A stretch of 64,000 nt of DNA from Clusia tigrina (Eukaryota; Arthropoda; Insecta; Diptera; Clusiidae), in assembly GCA_920105625.2 (NCBI GenBank), contig OV050033.1:50495780-50559779 (forward strand), written 5' to 3'. The notes below the pieces were generated by a model. It made no database searches. It had not been told where the DNA came from and worked only from the letters and a program-made list of their open reading frames with translations. Shown in pieces: positions 11,157 to 23,692 of this stretch. Within the stretch, counting starts at the first letter, position 1; each line of letters opens with the position of its first letter. Made by a program: the position numbers and the translations under genes.

Positions 11157-11726
11157 ACACATTATACTAGATTAGACATACTTAATGGTTTTATACACTG
11201 CGACCTGAAGGATCTATTGTGATGCACCTATTTATTTGAAAGATGAGGATAGTTTCATCTATAAATTTTCTGTCAGTTTAATTTTCGACAGGAATTCATA
11301 TATTTTGGAGGAATCAAGATGAGGGATCTTGCTCATATCTAAGATATATTCTCCAAAACACCTGAGTCTATTGTGTGCCAATGGTCCGCAGTCTGTGATC
11401 AGGTGCAGTGAGGTTTCGTCACTTTCTCCACAGAATCGACAGATGGCATCTGAAGATATACCCAACTTATTCATATGGTAGTTTCGTCTACAATGTCCGC
11501 TTAAAATGCCTTTGATGATTCTTAATTTCCTTAGCTCTTTTAAGATTAAAATCTCCCAGAAGAGCTTTGGACTGTCTTAATCCCGAAAGAGTTTTCCAGG
11601 TTTGACTTCTTTTTGTGTCTGTACACTTCTTCAGCAGACCTCCATTGGTATTGGATGATTGTCCACAGAAGGGTTCAAGGACGTTGAACTGAGAGGCCGC
11701 AGCCTTCCTAGCTACACATTATACTA
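11157..11726 (-). mobile_element. 5'-truncated non-LTR retrotransposon with 13-bp target-site duplication
   Basis: The insert is 11170-11713, bounded by perfect copies of ACACATTATACTA at 11157-11169 and 11714-11726. On the minus strand it encodes the end of an ORF2: SGHCRRNYHMNKLGISSDAI, then CRFCGESDETSLHLITDCG and a C-terminal helix ending IKLTENL at 11259. A short 3' UTR follows, ending in GTATGTCTAATC. The CxxC...H...C finger after a 'GHC' motif is the C-terminal mark of RNase-H-bearing non-LTR elements. The upstream part (11480-11700) is open only in broken frames, so the copy is dead. The same family is at 30357-30625. Confidence 0.88.
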
Positions 11727-13007
11727 AAGTAAACACAATAAGTGAGATATAATTTTAATGATACAAAGCTTCGATAGCAGCCTAATTCTAACAGCGATTT
11801 CCTACGACACACGGGACTACTTGAAACTTACTTCTGTTTTTTTCACGGTTGAGGATTAGAGAACAACTTTTTTACTGATCTACAGAAATGAAGAACATTT
11901 GTAGGTTTCCTAGTTAAGAATGTTGCGAATGACATATTTATATTAGATCAGTAACGTATTCAATCCAAAGCAGTGGCAGTATCAAGTTGTATGTGATCAT
12001 TATGTGGAATAATGGGCAGTTTTCAGTTGCTTTTACAAACATTGATATTGATTTCCATCATGTACATTGATATTCCTCATTTGCCAACGCGCAACCTTCA
12101 GATTGCATATTCACCTAGGGATGAAGTAACGAAATCCACATCGATTTGAGTATTATATACGATGTGCCAAGAAAAGCTTCTTCATATTACGTTGGCATTC
12201 TGAACTAAGTAGTGATGATCGGTGTTGAGAAAATTGAAAGTGGATATCGACCTTCTTGGCAACTTCAAACAGCTCCTGTACCACTCTGGTGATCAGTGGC
12301 TATAGAAAAATTGTACCCAGGTCATCATGGAGCACTTCTTTGTCTTGTAAATTAGAGAAATATAAAATTTGGATAAATTCCTTAATTGGAATTGTCGAAT
12401 AACGAATACGCAATTCGAACATCCCTACCACATACACTCGAGCTCCGACGCTTCCATTCGAGTGCGTCTGCTGGGTTTGCATTGTCATGTGTATTTGCGT
12501 TTGTGTTTCCGTTGGTGTGCGTGTCCTCCCCGCTACACTTAAGGATCAACTTTTCGCTTACTTACCGCAGTTTGAGCTTTGTGAGGATGAGGGTGTGAAT
12601 ATATAATCGTGTATGAGTGCTATAAAGTGCAAGTACGTAATCATTGGCATTCTTACGAACCGTGGCTGTGGTTTTAATTATGAATGCTTCCTTTTGTTGT
12701 AAATGTAATAAAGTAATGCGCTCTCTTTGTGCGAATTTAATCAATTTCCTCAAAGTGAAAGTTGCACTTGACTTTGTGCTGTTGTTTATTCACCGCACTG
12801 CTGACAATAGTTCAAAGCGCCAGAATTTCTATGAACTTATTTCCCAACCACTGTCGAATCCTCATAGAGAAATAGTAATTGCTTGCAAACTTGCCTGGTG
12901 CCATGGGGCCATGGTGATGAATGACATTGGAATTTCTGGTGGGTCTCAGAAATAGCTCCAGTTGAGCGCAATGTTCTGAGGAACAATTGTGCCATTAACA
13001 ACAGAAA
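11727..13007. other. Intron 1, no gene recognised
   Basis: Open frames at 12386-12598 and 12644-12955 (+) show no domain signature or splice context. I treat them as chance. Confidence 0.5.
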
Positions 13008-13093
13008 GCAATGATTTCACTATTCTCATAATTTCCCGAACTTTAGGAAGGCAATGTTTTCACTATTCTCATAATTTCCAGAACTTTAGGAAG
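13008..13093 (+). repeat. 43-bp tandem duplication
   Basis: Two adjacent copies, 13008-13050 and 13051-13093, share GCAATGWTTTCACTATTC and TAATTTCCVGAACTTTAGG, with two differences. A recent local duplication. Confidence 0.85.
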
Positions 13094-15400
13094 ACTTTTT
13101 ATACATTTCTTGACTGACTCTGTTGAAGCCGCAATTTCGCATCATTTTTTACAATTACGAGTATATCCTTTTTTTGCTTATCGGTTCCGAACACTCTCTG
13201 TTCGTCATTGAAGGTTTCAGTAATTCCAAGCGGATATTTTTATTGAGAAGTGTGAGTAGAATAATATGTGTAATAAAGACTCAGGACGTTTCTTTCTAGG
13301 ACACACGAGGAAGTAATATTTAACTTTTCTGTTACGCGTACAAGAAAGGTGAAATGAATGAATGAAGGCAAAAGTGAATATGTTAAATTCTTTACTGGAC
13401 TGAAATGCTAATATTAAAGGCGTCACTTTACTTCCAGAAAGCTTTCCAAATCCTTTCTCCTAAGTTTCAAATTTTGTACTGACTTATTAAAAATAGACCA
13501 TCATTCCTATATGCGTATGAGATAGAGCTGAATGTATTCGAATAGAATTCCACATATTCAGAGAACAGCAAAAGTCAGAATTGAAAACAATCATTCATGT
13601 GACTCAAGCACCAGACAGCCGCCTGCTTTGCCTCGCTGTTTGCCATGAAAATCTCTTAAGGCTTAAATGGAATTGCTGCAATTGTCTATCAATGCGGACT
13701 GCAATTTCCGGCTTCAAATATTGACGCTGCTCGTTAGCAGTCTCCAAACGGAAGTGCACCAACAACATCAACAAACAAACAAACAAACCAACACAACAAA
13801 GCAGTCGCAGACTGCCAAGCAAATTGTTTGTGAGCTGCGAATTTGTTGCAGTGGCTTGTCTGAGTCAGCATATTGCTCAGACGACTTTACACCTACAGCA
13901 GCCAGTGAGCATCTGAAGCCAAAGGCTCAGAGCAAACGAGATGCTGAGGAAAATATCACGTAAGAAAATCAGTAATCCGATAGAAATGCATGTGAACAAA
14001 TATTTGCGCCCTGCGCTGTGCATATTAAACACTCACTCAGCGTAAGCGCCATTTTACACAGCACACAATTTTGAATTTTTCCATGTTGGTATTTTTTTGC
14101 CTTTCCCTGATAAATTCCTTTGCGTGTGTATCAAAAATGACTTCCGTTCCCTTACGTGGCATTGCATTGGACTGCGCTAAGCCTGTCTCCAGCAGAGCAC
14201 AACTCCCTTAAGTATGCAATAAAAATCATTTGTTCAGCTGCTTGATGCATCAATGTTGCACTGCTGAACGATTTCATGTGTTTCTGTGTGTGTGTGTGTG
14301 AGTGTGTGTATGGCTGTATTTTTCTTTGTGCTTTGAATTGTGCTATTGTAATGCTGCGCCATGATGCTCTGCTAGCTTTAATACAATTTCGATCCATGCC
14401 TGGGTGTGCGTCCGTTTGAACCCAGTAGTAAATTGAGGCGCCATCGTTGATGCTAGCACTGATTTCATAGTTCGGCGTCCGTCTCTTCATTCAAAACCAA
14501 TTTTACTATTCAGTATGAGAGCGAGATTTTCGCAGTTTTGCTATTACATTAAAGGCAGCAGGAAAGTTTGAAAAAGGGCACAGGGAGCTTCCTGCAGCGA
14601 TGGGTTTAGCTATGTTACCACATGCGCGTTTAGCACACTGATCTTTTTTAGCTAGTATCCATAGGGCAGTCTCTTGACCGCACAAAAGTGTGACTAGAAA
14701 ACTAATCAATGGGTCATGGAGGCCCGGACTATATATGAAAGGATTGTCACACAACTTATAATTTGAACTAGCAAACTAAAAGAAGTGTTCGTTTTTAATT
14801 ACATCTGTATTTTGTCCACGTTGAGGGCAGCAAATCTAATTCACATAATTACGAATTGCCACATGAAAACTAGTTCTTTAATGTAAAAAAGAAATACTGA
14901 CCATAAGTCGACTCCTATAATATATAACAATTTCGCTTATGAGTCTAAAGAACACCAGTTGCCGGCAACTATCCTGGAGCGAAACGCTCTAGAATTAGTA
15001 TCGAGTTTTATTAGGGCGTGATAGTTTACTTTACTTTGCTCATCCTATCAGACGATTGTGGCTACATTAACCTTGCGATTGATATGATGAAGGGGATTGA
15101 AGAGCACCCTCTACACTCAGGAATATACTCAAATAGATTAAGTATGTCAAGAGAAAAACTGAGTCCTGTATTCTCCGTAAGGAGTGCACTAGTCGGAAGA
15201 ATATTCCCCAGATTTCAGTCGCAAAAATTAATAACCCAGAATTCTAGAATTCAAAAACCCGCCTCTGTTGGCCTTCTCGCTTAAGGACCGTATATAAATT
15301 AATATAAAACACTCAAGGAATGAATTCCAGCAAATGGCGTAGAGATATCTTACTACATTAGTTAGATCCCATTAATTATTCCAGCAATTGTCATGCCAAT
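13094..15400. other. Intron 1, no gene recognised
   Basis: This stretch has several short open frames with no recognised homology. One at 15018-15284 (+) contains NRLSMSRE, which recurs elsewhere in the window (see findings). CAACAA-type and GT-rich simple tracts occur near 13760-13800 and 14283-14310. Confidence 0.5.
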
Positions 15401-15700
15401 CTATGTAGGAAAATCAAATTTAACTATTTGCAAAAGTGACACATTTGCCATTGAGAAGCCTTCAGGTACAGTGTTGACGTCATTTAAGCAAACCTTAGCT
15501 ATATTAGTCAGGACTTCAAAAAATCTTCTGTTTAAAGAACCCAGTTTACAAATTTCAAGTGCATCATAATCACATACATATCTTGAATGACTTTCATGTT
15601 CGTCGCTGCAGCATCTACAAGAGTTCTCCGAGTGATGTGTGACCAGACAGCCTTCAACAAACACAAATGCATGAAATAACATTCTATTTAGAAATCATTT
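15401..15700 (-). mobile_element. Probable 3' fragment of a non-LTR retrotransposon
   Basis: The minus-strand frame 15682-15401 contains SCRCCSDEHESHSRYVCDYD followed by ALEICKLGSLNRRFF. This resembles the C-terminal zinc finger and tail (C-x-C-C ... ES..H..C....L....LGS..F) of RNase-H non-LTR elements. No RNase H core, tail or target-site duplication was identified, so this rests on one motif. Confidence 0.55.
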
Positions 15701-18500
15701 TTATGCCATTTTTAACAGATTTATTCAACATAATTCAACTAAAATATTCAGCTGCCTCAATGGCTGACTTACTTGACGTCCCTTAACAAATCAACACAAA
15801 TCCTTAGCAAAGCATTTCAACGAAAGGAAAAATAGTATTTCTGTGTGTGAGCGTACTCAATGACCGTGCGGCAGGGAGAGAGCAGCAGACAGTTGAAGTC
15901 GGAATGCATACAAATTTGCTGTATTTGGAGTGTGTGCGTGTTTGTATGTTTTTGTGTGTGTGGCTGGCAAGGACACTGGCCTGCAAACATATCAGTGCGC
16001 TACAGTTTAGCCATGTCGGTATAACGGCTTTTCAATGCATGTTTTTACGACTATTGTTGTTGTTGTTGTTTGCTTGTTTGTTTTTCTGCTGCTGTCGTTA
16101 GTACCATTTTAATATCAATACGCTTGTCCCATTGACTTTTCTATGGTGTGGTTACGGGTACAATTTAATTTGATTTGCAAGTGACAATTGCTCGAGTCAA
16201 AAGCATTGAGAGAAGTGCAGCGCAAAGCGTCGCAGTTACATGCACGAACAGGTATTCAAAACATAAACTTTATTGAATGTTAGCTCAGAAATTGCTGAAT
16301 TAGAAAACCATCAAAAACTGGACAAAATTTTGTGCATAGCATTCAAGGGGGTTTTAGAGAGAAGAGAAAAATTCAGATCCATTCAAGTATAGCACTGCTT
16401 ATGTATCATAGGGGTTTTTTGTGGAACTTAGTGAGCTCAGGTTGTGTTATTAGAAAAGCCTTTTACCATTCTTCAGTGAAGCTAAAGATATTCCTTATAG
16501 CTTCTAACGCGCTCCTTGTACCTTCTGCAATACTAATGCATGGTTAACACCACGGTCTCCAGAAATAATTCTAATTTTGCTTCCAAATGTAAATGGAGTC
16601 CTTGCCATAAATGCACTTCACGATGTCAGATTTTTGAAAGCATGCTTTAATATACTCGTATATAATACATATGAGGAAGAAGACTACTTGGCAGATACAT
16701 CACCACTTAACTAGGTGACTGCTTGGAATATAATTCATATAAATTTGGCTCATATCCTACTCTCTCCTTGTTTCACAATCTCTTGTAATTTATTACTAGA
16801 GTTTTAATTGGGAGACTGCCTTACTCACTTAACACTTATAACGCCTGATCCTACTTATGTCTTTATAGAGCACCGTTGATATCCGGAGATTATATACTTT
16901 ACTAGAGTCGAATGTCTTCTAACATATCAGGAAAGTTTCAGCATATCTTCAAGTATTACAAAGAGATGTGCTTCCATCTTCGAGGAACTTTTAAACTTTG
17001 TAAGTCTCGCATCGATCACTTCAAGTTACACTCGTATATTGGAATACCACAATCCTTGATCACACTACTCGAATTATTAATTGGTGTAGTGTCAAGTGAT
17101 AACCCCTATGAGCATGCGAATTGAACATCTGCTGTGCAGGACTCTGAGAGTACATGGTCATTCTTTCAGTTGCAAATATTGCAAGACAACATTTGAGAAC
17201 AGGAGATTGGCTTCAATCGTATATAAATGGTTTATACCGTAGTGGCGTTACTGTTGAAGATGCAGATAGAGGGAGAGAAGGTACAGATAGAGAGGGAGAC
17301 CAATTTCGTTGTAAACAATTCGATACATTTTACGAAGACTTTTGTTCAATTTACGCACTCCAGGTTGACATACGTGTGTGTGCGTAATTAACTGGAATTG
17401 CGGGATTTAAAGTGAAATTTAATAAGGACAAATAGAAAAGATACATTGAGGGATTATATTTCTTTAATTTACTGACAGTTTCCATTCTTATTCGATAATT
17501 AGCTTTCCAATGTCGTTTCTGCAAGATGATTAAATTTATTGTAGCCTTTTTATCCAAAGTCTTCCTCCCCATCAGAGTTAAATAAAGTCCTGTCAGATGG
17601 AGGTAATTTGTATAGAAAATGATTCCTCATTATCAGTATTTTGGTGTATCCCATCTTGTGAGCTGCTGTCCTCGAAATTATAAACCCATTAACAAATTTG
17701 GTTTAGACCCCAATCACTCCAAGCACACATTTCCAAGAGACTGCCTTTCCATACCATGTCGTGTGATGTGTAATCAGGTGCAATAATTAGTGCTAACTGC
17801 TGTACTTCGTAGATGTCCAATTAGATGACCCCGCAATTGGCATCAATATTATTACTGAGTATCTCTGCAACCAACGTGTTGAGTGTTGTGCTAATTAGAG
17901 TTCCCTGCAGGCCAAATAACCCACTTTCCAGTCCAACCACATGCCAGTGACTTTAAAATTACAACTTGAGCAATCATGTCCTTTAAGTCACACTACTCCA
18001 ATTTCTGGAAGTATCGAGAAGGAAATGCGGGTGTAACATGTGTGCATGTTTATTGTCGTCATTGCCATAATTTGCTGTTTTATTTCAACTTCAAATGTCA
18101 ATCATACTTCGTGTGTAGCCAAACCGCACTCGAGTTCCACTACAGTTCCAATTAAAGAGTTTTCAAAAAACAATGAACTCGATGCCACTTAATGCGTACA
18201 ACCACTTTGCCGCAAACCGAAACCAACTGCAGCAAAGCAATTTCAGAATTTTAATTATTCCCTTTTTTGTGTGGAGTGCTCCCTTGCCGAGCGAGTGCAA
18301 GTTGCCGAGCGAGTGTGTACGGCTTTGATCAAGAAATTAGCAAAAATAACAAAACCATATTATTTGCATAAATCAAGGCACTGGCAAATATGCAGTAGAG
18401 CTGGGAAAAGGATCAGTGAGCAAAAGTTCGGTGCAGCAGTGCCAGTAAAAAACAAAGGAAGCACTTTCCGCATTTGACTGTCAATTGGCTTCATAGCTGC
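15701..18500. other. Intron 1, no gene recognised
   Basis: TG-rich and GTT-rich tracts occur at 15900-16090. Open frames at 16332, 16912, 17154 and 18271 show no signature that I recognise. Confidence 0.5.
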
Positions 18501-18519
18501 AAGCAAAAAGCAATACAAA

Positions 18520-18592
18520 TAGAGAGGGAGAAGGAGAGGGAGACGGAGACGGAGAGAGAGGGAGAGAGAGAGAGAGAGAGAGGGAGGGAGAA
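18520..18592 (+). repeat. (GA)n-rich microsatellite
   Basis: A run of GAGAGG and GAGAGA units, purine-only on the + strand for most of its length. The minus-strand Leu/Ser-rich open frame across it is a shadow. Confidence 0.85.
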
Positions 18593-19479
18593 ATAAGGAT
18601 AACATTAATATTGATAGAATGAAGTGAAAAGTGCACTTAAAAGGAATGATATGCAAATCAAAGCAAATAAAAGGCACGCTTCTTTTTAATGATATACTGA
18701 AAGGGACCTACTTGATTTTCTGACGCCTACTTCAAAAGTGGAAGTGCTCTGTTTATAGCCCGAGAATGTACTTTGAAGTATGTCAAATCACGGCGCCACT
18801 AATTTCTTTAGACAGCTGAAGTTCATGGACCTTTCTGAAAAGCTTCCTTGAATCATACGCAGTGTGCCATTTGCACATAGGAGGAACACAATCATAAGTA
18901 ACGCTGGAGTATCTCAACAGGAAGAGCTTGGGTTCACTGACCCCTCAAATGTCAGTCAAATAACTCAGGTGCCTCTGGTAATCCCTCCTAAGTAGTATAT
19001 CCAGAAACAAGCAAATATCGGTATATACTCGTATGCTTTGTCAAAGTACTGATGCCATTACACTATCATATGTTCTATATGTAGACCACTACCCTCGAAA
19101 ATTATTCAAATATAAAAGGAAACTGCAGCATCTGGAACTAGCATCGTAGATATGAGCAGAAAAAAGTTAACTGATAATTCAAATATGAAGAAAGCGGGTA
19201 GAGTTTTCTCTAAAAGGACTGCTGAACAAAAGAACTTCCAGGGGATCATACCTACCCACAGGGAAATCCAGAAGTTGGTCACTGTGACCTAAGAGACATT
19301 TCGTTCCCCGGCCGTTTTAATATGAACCAGGTTATACACAGATCTATACAAAGTTTCCCAATCAATGAAATAGTGATTTGCCGTTTTACTCTTTTGACCC
19401 TGCGCCATTAATATGTAGTTAAGTCTCTCTGTTGTATCATATTCTTCAAGATGTAGTCAATGGTTAATGTTCTGGTATA

Positions 19480-19735
19480 GCCAAAGGTTGCCTTAGGGGT
19501 AGGAAATAATAATGTAAAGGATTTTCTGACTGCTTGGCTTCTAAATGCATACCAAAAACTCTTTGGGTATGTCACAGTTTTTAATTGAAGTTACTTCTTC
19601 TTGGATAACATAAGCTTGGAATTGGTACAAAGCGGCGGGACTTCCGTCCACTCTTCCGTCTGGCTTAGAATCATCGGTGCAGAACTCTATTCAGTGCAAA
19701 GAAAAGCTGTCCTCATCTCACTTCTCGTATAGAGA
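19480..19735 (-). mobile_element. Possible RNase H fragment of a non-LTR retrotransposon
   Basis: On the minus strand, reading from about 19700, the frame EFCTDDSKPDGRVDGSPAAL resembles the first strand of a retroelement RNase H (FTDGSK..GRVG.G). QFQAYVIQEEV follows, comparable to the '.FQAE..AI' helix. The neighbouring sequence is too decayed to read further. The stretches 18600-19480 and 19735-20280 hold nothing else that I recognise. Confidence 0.4.
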
Positions 19736-20285
19736 TGAGAGGTGACATTTTTAAAGTAATGAACTTTCCATTTGAACTTATCAAGGACATTAACCAAATG
19801 CTTTATTAGTGCTATCCAGAACAGGTATCAACCTATGTAATACATACTTCAATGTGTTTACCAATAATATTTGAAAGGAGTACATTTAGGTTTAGGCTTA
19901 AATGGCTGTTTAGAGCTCAGATAATCAATCGGAAGTTATACTCAGGTCACGTAACGCCGCATTATGGTACAACAACTCAGAAGTAGTCGATTTGCGAGCT
20001 TCTGAAGAGAATCATTAGAGAGTCTTACAGTAGTTATTTTAAACGTAAGAAGAAGAATCTTAACAGACCTTGCGGATATACTACTTCAGGACCAACAACT
20101 CTGCAGTGGCAGAGTTGTTGGACTACTGCTTTTTTCTCCTTCTACTTCCGACAGCTGCGACCGAAATTCCGCTTATAGGCATGGGATACCAAGAACCAAT
20201 GGAAGGAGAAAGTGCAGCAGAAATTTGAGTGTCATGGTATTCTCTAGCCATTAATACATAGTGAGGCAGACATTTTGAGCTTGGC

Positions 20286-20475
20286 TACTAAATTTATGTG
20301 TCTAGTGCTGTCCAACAGACCAATAGACCAGAAACGATCAGGGATATATATAACAGCACTATTCGGGCTATCATAAACTACTAGATTTATTTGTCTAGTG
20401 CAGTCCAACAGACCACTTTACCAGCCAGGTCACAGAGAAATATAACAACACTATTCCGGCTGTCATAAACTATGG
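20286..20475 (+). repeat. About 92-bp tandem duplication
   Basis: Two diverged copies start at 20286 and 20378 (CTACTARATTTAT.TGTCTAGTGC ... CACTATTC.GGCT.TCATAAACTA). No coding content was identified. Confidence 0.75.
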
Positions 20476-20479
20476 TCCC

Positions 20480-22560
20480 TTAGTACAAAATATAGATCCT
20501 TTATATTCTCTTGTGTGCATCAGTTTGAATTCAAGTAGTCACAACTCCGATTGCATTCAATGCAATGCCAAGAAAAGAAGAATTGTTCCACAATAGCTCG
20601 AAGTTCCAGCGATAGGATTACTGAAATTTGCTCGTAGTAATTCAGTTAGGATATAGTTAATCAATCACAGTTCACCATTCTGATCCTCAATGATGTTCAC
20701 TTCTGATATTGACATAGTTCTCTGATATTGCACACTTAAAACAGAGCATTACAAATTTAAGCAAGACCAGGATAATTCATATCTCGAGAATGAAGAATAC
20801 AGTTTAGAATGGAAATAATTGATCTGGTAAAAAAATCCTTGTAAAGCTCTACAAGAATAAAGTGGAGGCAAACTTTCTTGTTGGCTTAAGTCCCTGCAGA
20901 GAAAGAGCCATCATCATAAACTCTATTATCTTTATTGATAGAGAAGAGCACAAAATGGAAGAAAAAAGTATGCAGACGCTACTTAATGGAACCAGCAGGC
21001 TAAATGGAGTTCATTGCTGCAGGGTGAATAGGAATCAGTCACATTTGTATTGTTTCACATGTCAATATTTTTTGCCGGCCACTTTATCGCCCCTGCAGCT
21101 TCAGCTCTTTACTTTTTCATCGCGAAAGACTCATTTCGCAATGTGCTGAAACAGATTACTCCTTCGCTGTGCTGCTGTGATAATTAAACACTTTTTATGA
21201 CTTAATTAAAAAGGAGCAACAGAGTCGCATAAATGTGCAGCAGCATTAAATCCGCATTTATTCAGCGTTCAGCTACTTTCTTTCTCTGTTACGCCTTTTC
21301 ATGCGGTTTCTCTTTAAAGGACGGCATTGACTGTGGTAATGAATTGTGGCAAATCGTTACCACAGATTTTATTGACAATTACGTTTTGGCATAAAGTTGA
21401 AAATGGCTGATTTGTTGTCGCCACAAAAAAAGAACCCCCCATTTAATGGTCGTACTTGTTAATGAGCGCAGCAGCTTTCGGGTGATAAAGCATTACTTAC
21501 TAAAAGGAGAAGGTGGGATGGTGGGGACACGTGTAGCATTCGAGGCAGAGCAAAAGTCATAAGTAGCGAACCTTTCCTATCCCTTTTCCTACTTTTTGGC
21601 TTACTGAGTATGAAAAAAACTTGGCTACTTTACTGTGATGACATTGCATTGGCTCTAATTATAGAAAATACCCTGGTGAAAGGACTCTGCACGTAATTAA
21701 TGCAGTTATCCTTTTTTGCGCTACATCATTTCGTTATTTTGCGGCTTAATTAACGTGCGTATCAATAGCGATTGCTCAGCACAAGAACGAAATGTCAACT
21801 TTGCCTTTACTGAACTTTGCATTCACTGATAATGAACTCATTAGTATTTCAGGAGCTGAAGGCTGAGTCCACAATCCAAGCAAACAAAATTAAGCTACAA
21901 TGCCAGAAGAAATGTGCTTGAGGGAAAATATGAAGACAGTTTTTTAGCTGTGAGTAGATATGCGAGTAATAAGAAGAAGTTGCGTCACAACTCAGACCAC
22001 AACTGTCAAGTTGAAGGATAATGAAAGCGATGATTTGGCAAAACAATGAACTAATGGCAGTGAAAGAAAGTTAAATATGAAAAGCGCTGCCAACAGAACT
22101 TAAGTTTGTGTGGCTTTTATGAATTATTTACGTGTTTTAAACTATTAGAGCCCGCCACATTAAAGAGAAACCATGTTTAGAAAAGGCTTCCAAAAGTTAT
22201 ACAAATTGAGATAAAACCAAATTAAACCTTAATCAAGGTGGCCTCCAAGTAGAGACATTTTTCCAAATAGAAATGAAAGATGATTGAGATGAACCACTTC
22301 TTATCAATTTGAACCAAATTGTGCAGAAAGTAGAAGTCCTGCATTTAGGCTTCCAAACGGGCTTCCTGCTTATTCTACAATACTGAAAAGGGATCACACT
22401 GATAGCATATCCGTCATGCAAATTATGTGTCATGAAAATTTCCAGTATGAAGGTGCTTAGTATAATGGCATTCAGCTGCTCATTGATACTCATTCCGTTG
22501 AGATGGACTAGTGTAGTTGGCAAATGTATAGAGTACTACTCCAGATATAAATGACCGCGA
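20480..22560. other. Intron 1, no gene recognised
   Basis: AT-rich sequence with scattered short open frames and no recognised element. Confidence 0.5.
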
Positions 22561-22562
22561 CA

Positions 22563-22612
22563 TATATATATATATATATGGTCCTATGACTCCGCAGGGG
22601 AGCATAGGGCCG
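22563..22612 (+). repeat. (TA)n run joined to a hairpin-forming dispersed repeat, copy 1
   Basis: After a short TA run, GGTCCTATGACTCC and GGAGCATAGGGCC form the arms of a hairpin with a short loop (GCAG). The same sequence with a few changes recurs at 53371-53410. The stretch 22620-23358 up to exon b holds nothing recognised. Confidence 0.65.
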
Positions 22613-23358
22613 TGACATAATTAAAGCCATTTGAGATTAAGTTCCAATCCAGATTACCACCCATTGATTTTGAACGTTTTATAATTGGAATAATTCCTAA
22701 CTAAACACCATTCAGATTATAACAAAAGAGCCATAGACACTCCTGTCCGTTTATAACACATATGAGCTTGTTGAGGCTTGATGCCATTATCTAGTAGCCT
22801 AGTGCACTGGTTAAGCCATTCTCAAGATTCAAATCATTGAATAAATTTGGTATGATTATGAGGTGTTGATCATTGAATTCCCATATCCTCACACGCGGAC
22901 CTTCGCTTCACTATTGCAATCACGTTGAATATAATTTGTGACTTAATCCAATAACTGTCGTATCTGCACTATTTACTATGTCGTAGATCTATACCTAACT
23001 TTTGAGCCTAATGAAGGCTGAAATGTATTCTGATTCGCTATGGAATTGATTCTGATAACTGACTCTTAAGGCGTAGAGGAAGTTCCTGAGTTCAATGTGA
23101 GAAGTTGACACGTAAGAATGTCCTTATATGCTGGGCTTCTAAAAATAATATTCTAAATTTACTACATTGAGATTGGCAAACATCATTTCAATGTCAATAA
23201 GTTAAGAGGAAATTTCTGGTACTCTGAGAGCTATCATTATTTTTATTATTAAAATACTTACTCCTCCACCTTTTCCTTCCCCAATTCACGTAAAATTTGA
23301 TATTGACACAGAAAGCACTGCCAGTTTGTTTTTATCCTGCAATACTCTCTCTTTCCAG

Positions 23359-23631
23359 GTCACTGATTGGGGCGTGGAACAATGTCGTTCACTGCATGTA
23401 CACATCAAATCCCCGCCTCGCCTCCGTGTGGATCCGGCAAGTGTAACGCTGCAACGTGGCGATTCACTGCGTGTGCGTTGTCTGTCCCCGGGCAATGATG
23501 ACATCAAACGTTATGCTCAACTCGGCTACAGCTGGACGCGCAACGGAATCCTTTTCCAGTCGGACCCAGCCACCGTAATGTGGGAGGATTTGTACCCAGA
23601 CGGCAGCATACTGAAAATAAACAACATACAA
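23359..23631 (+). CDS. ADGRA3: ADGRA-type adhesion GPCR, internal exon b: end of Ig-1 and first part of Ig-2
   Basis: The exon has 91 codons, phase 0 at both ends, an acceptor after CTCTTTCCAG and the donor GTGAGT at 23632. It opens with the last strand of the first Ig domain (VTDWGVEQC, then SLHVHIK). A linker rich in proline follows, then a second Ig domain: LRVDPASVTLQRGDSLRVRC carries the strand-B cysteine, SWTRNG carries the core tryptophan, and SILKINNIQ is strand E. Human ADGRA2 and ADGRA3 have one Ig domain, so two in a row is a point to compare with other insects. The exon follows a 23.0 kb intron and is separated from exon c by only 61 bp. GC content and third-position GC are clearly above the flanking intron, as expected for coding DNA. 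Confidence 0.88.
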
Positions 23632-23692
23632 GTGAGTTTAAAAATCAAATGAAAATCTATTCTCATCTTACACAAATTCGTTTCGGTTTCAG

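Noticed and set aside
18360..18677. Leu/Ser-rich minus-strand protein
   Set aside because: Its core is the translation of a (GA)n microsatellite.
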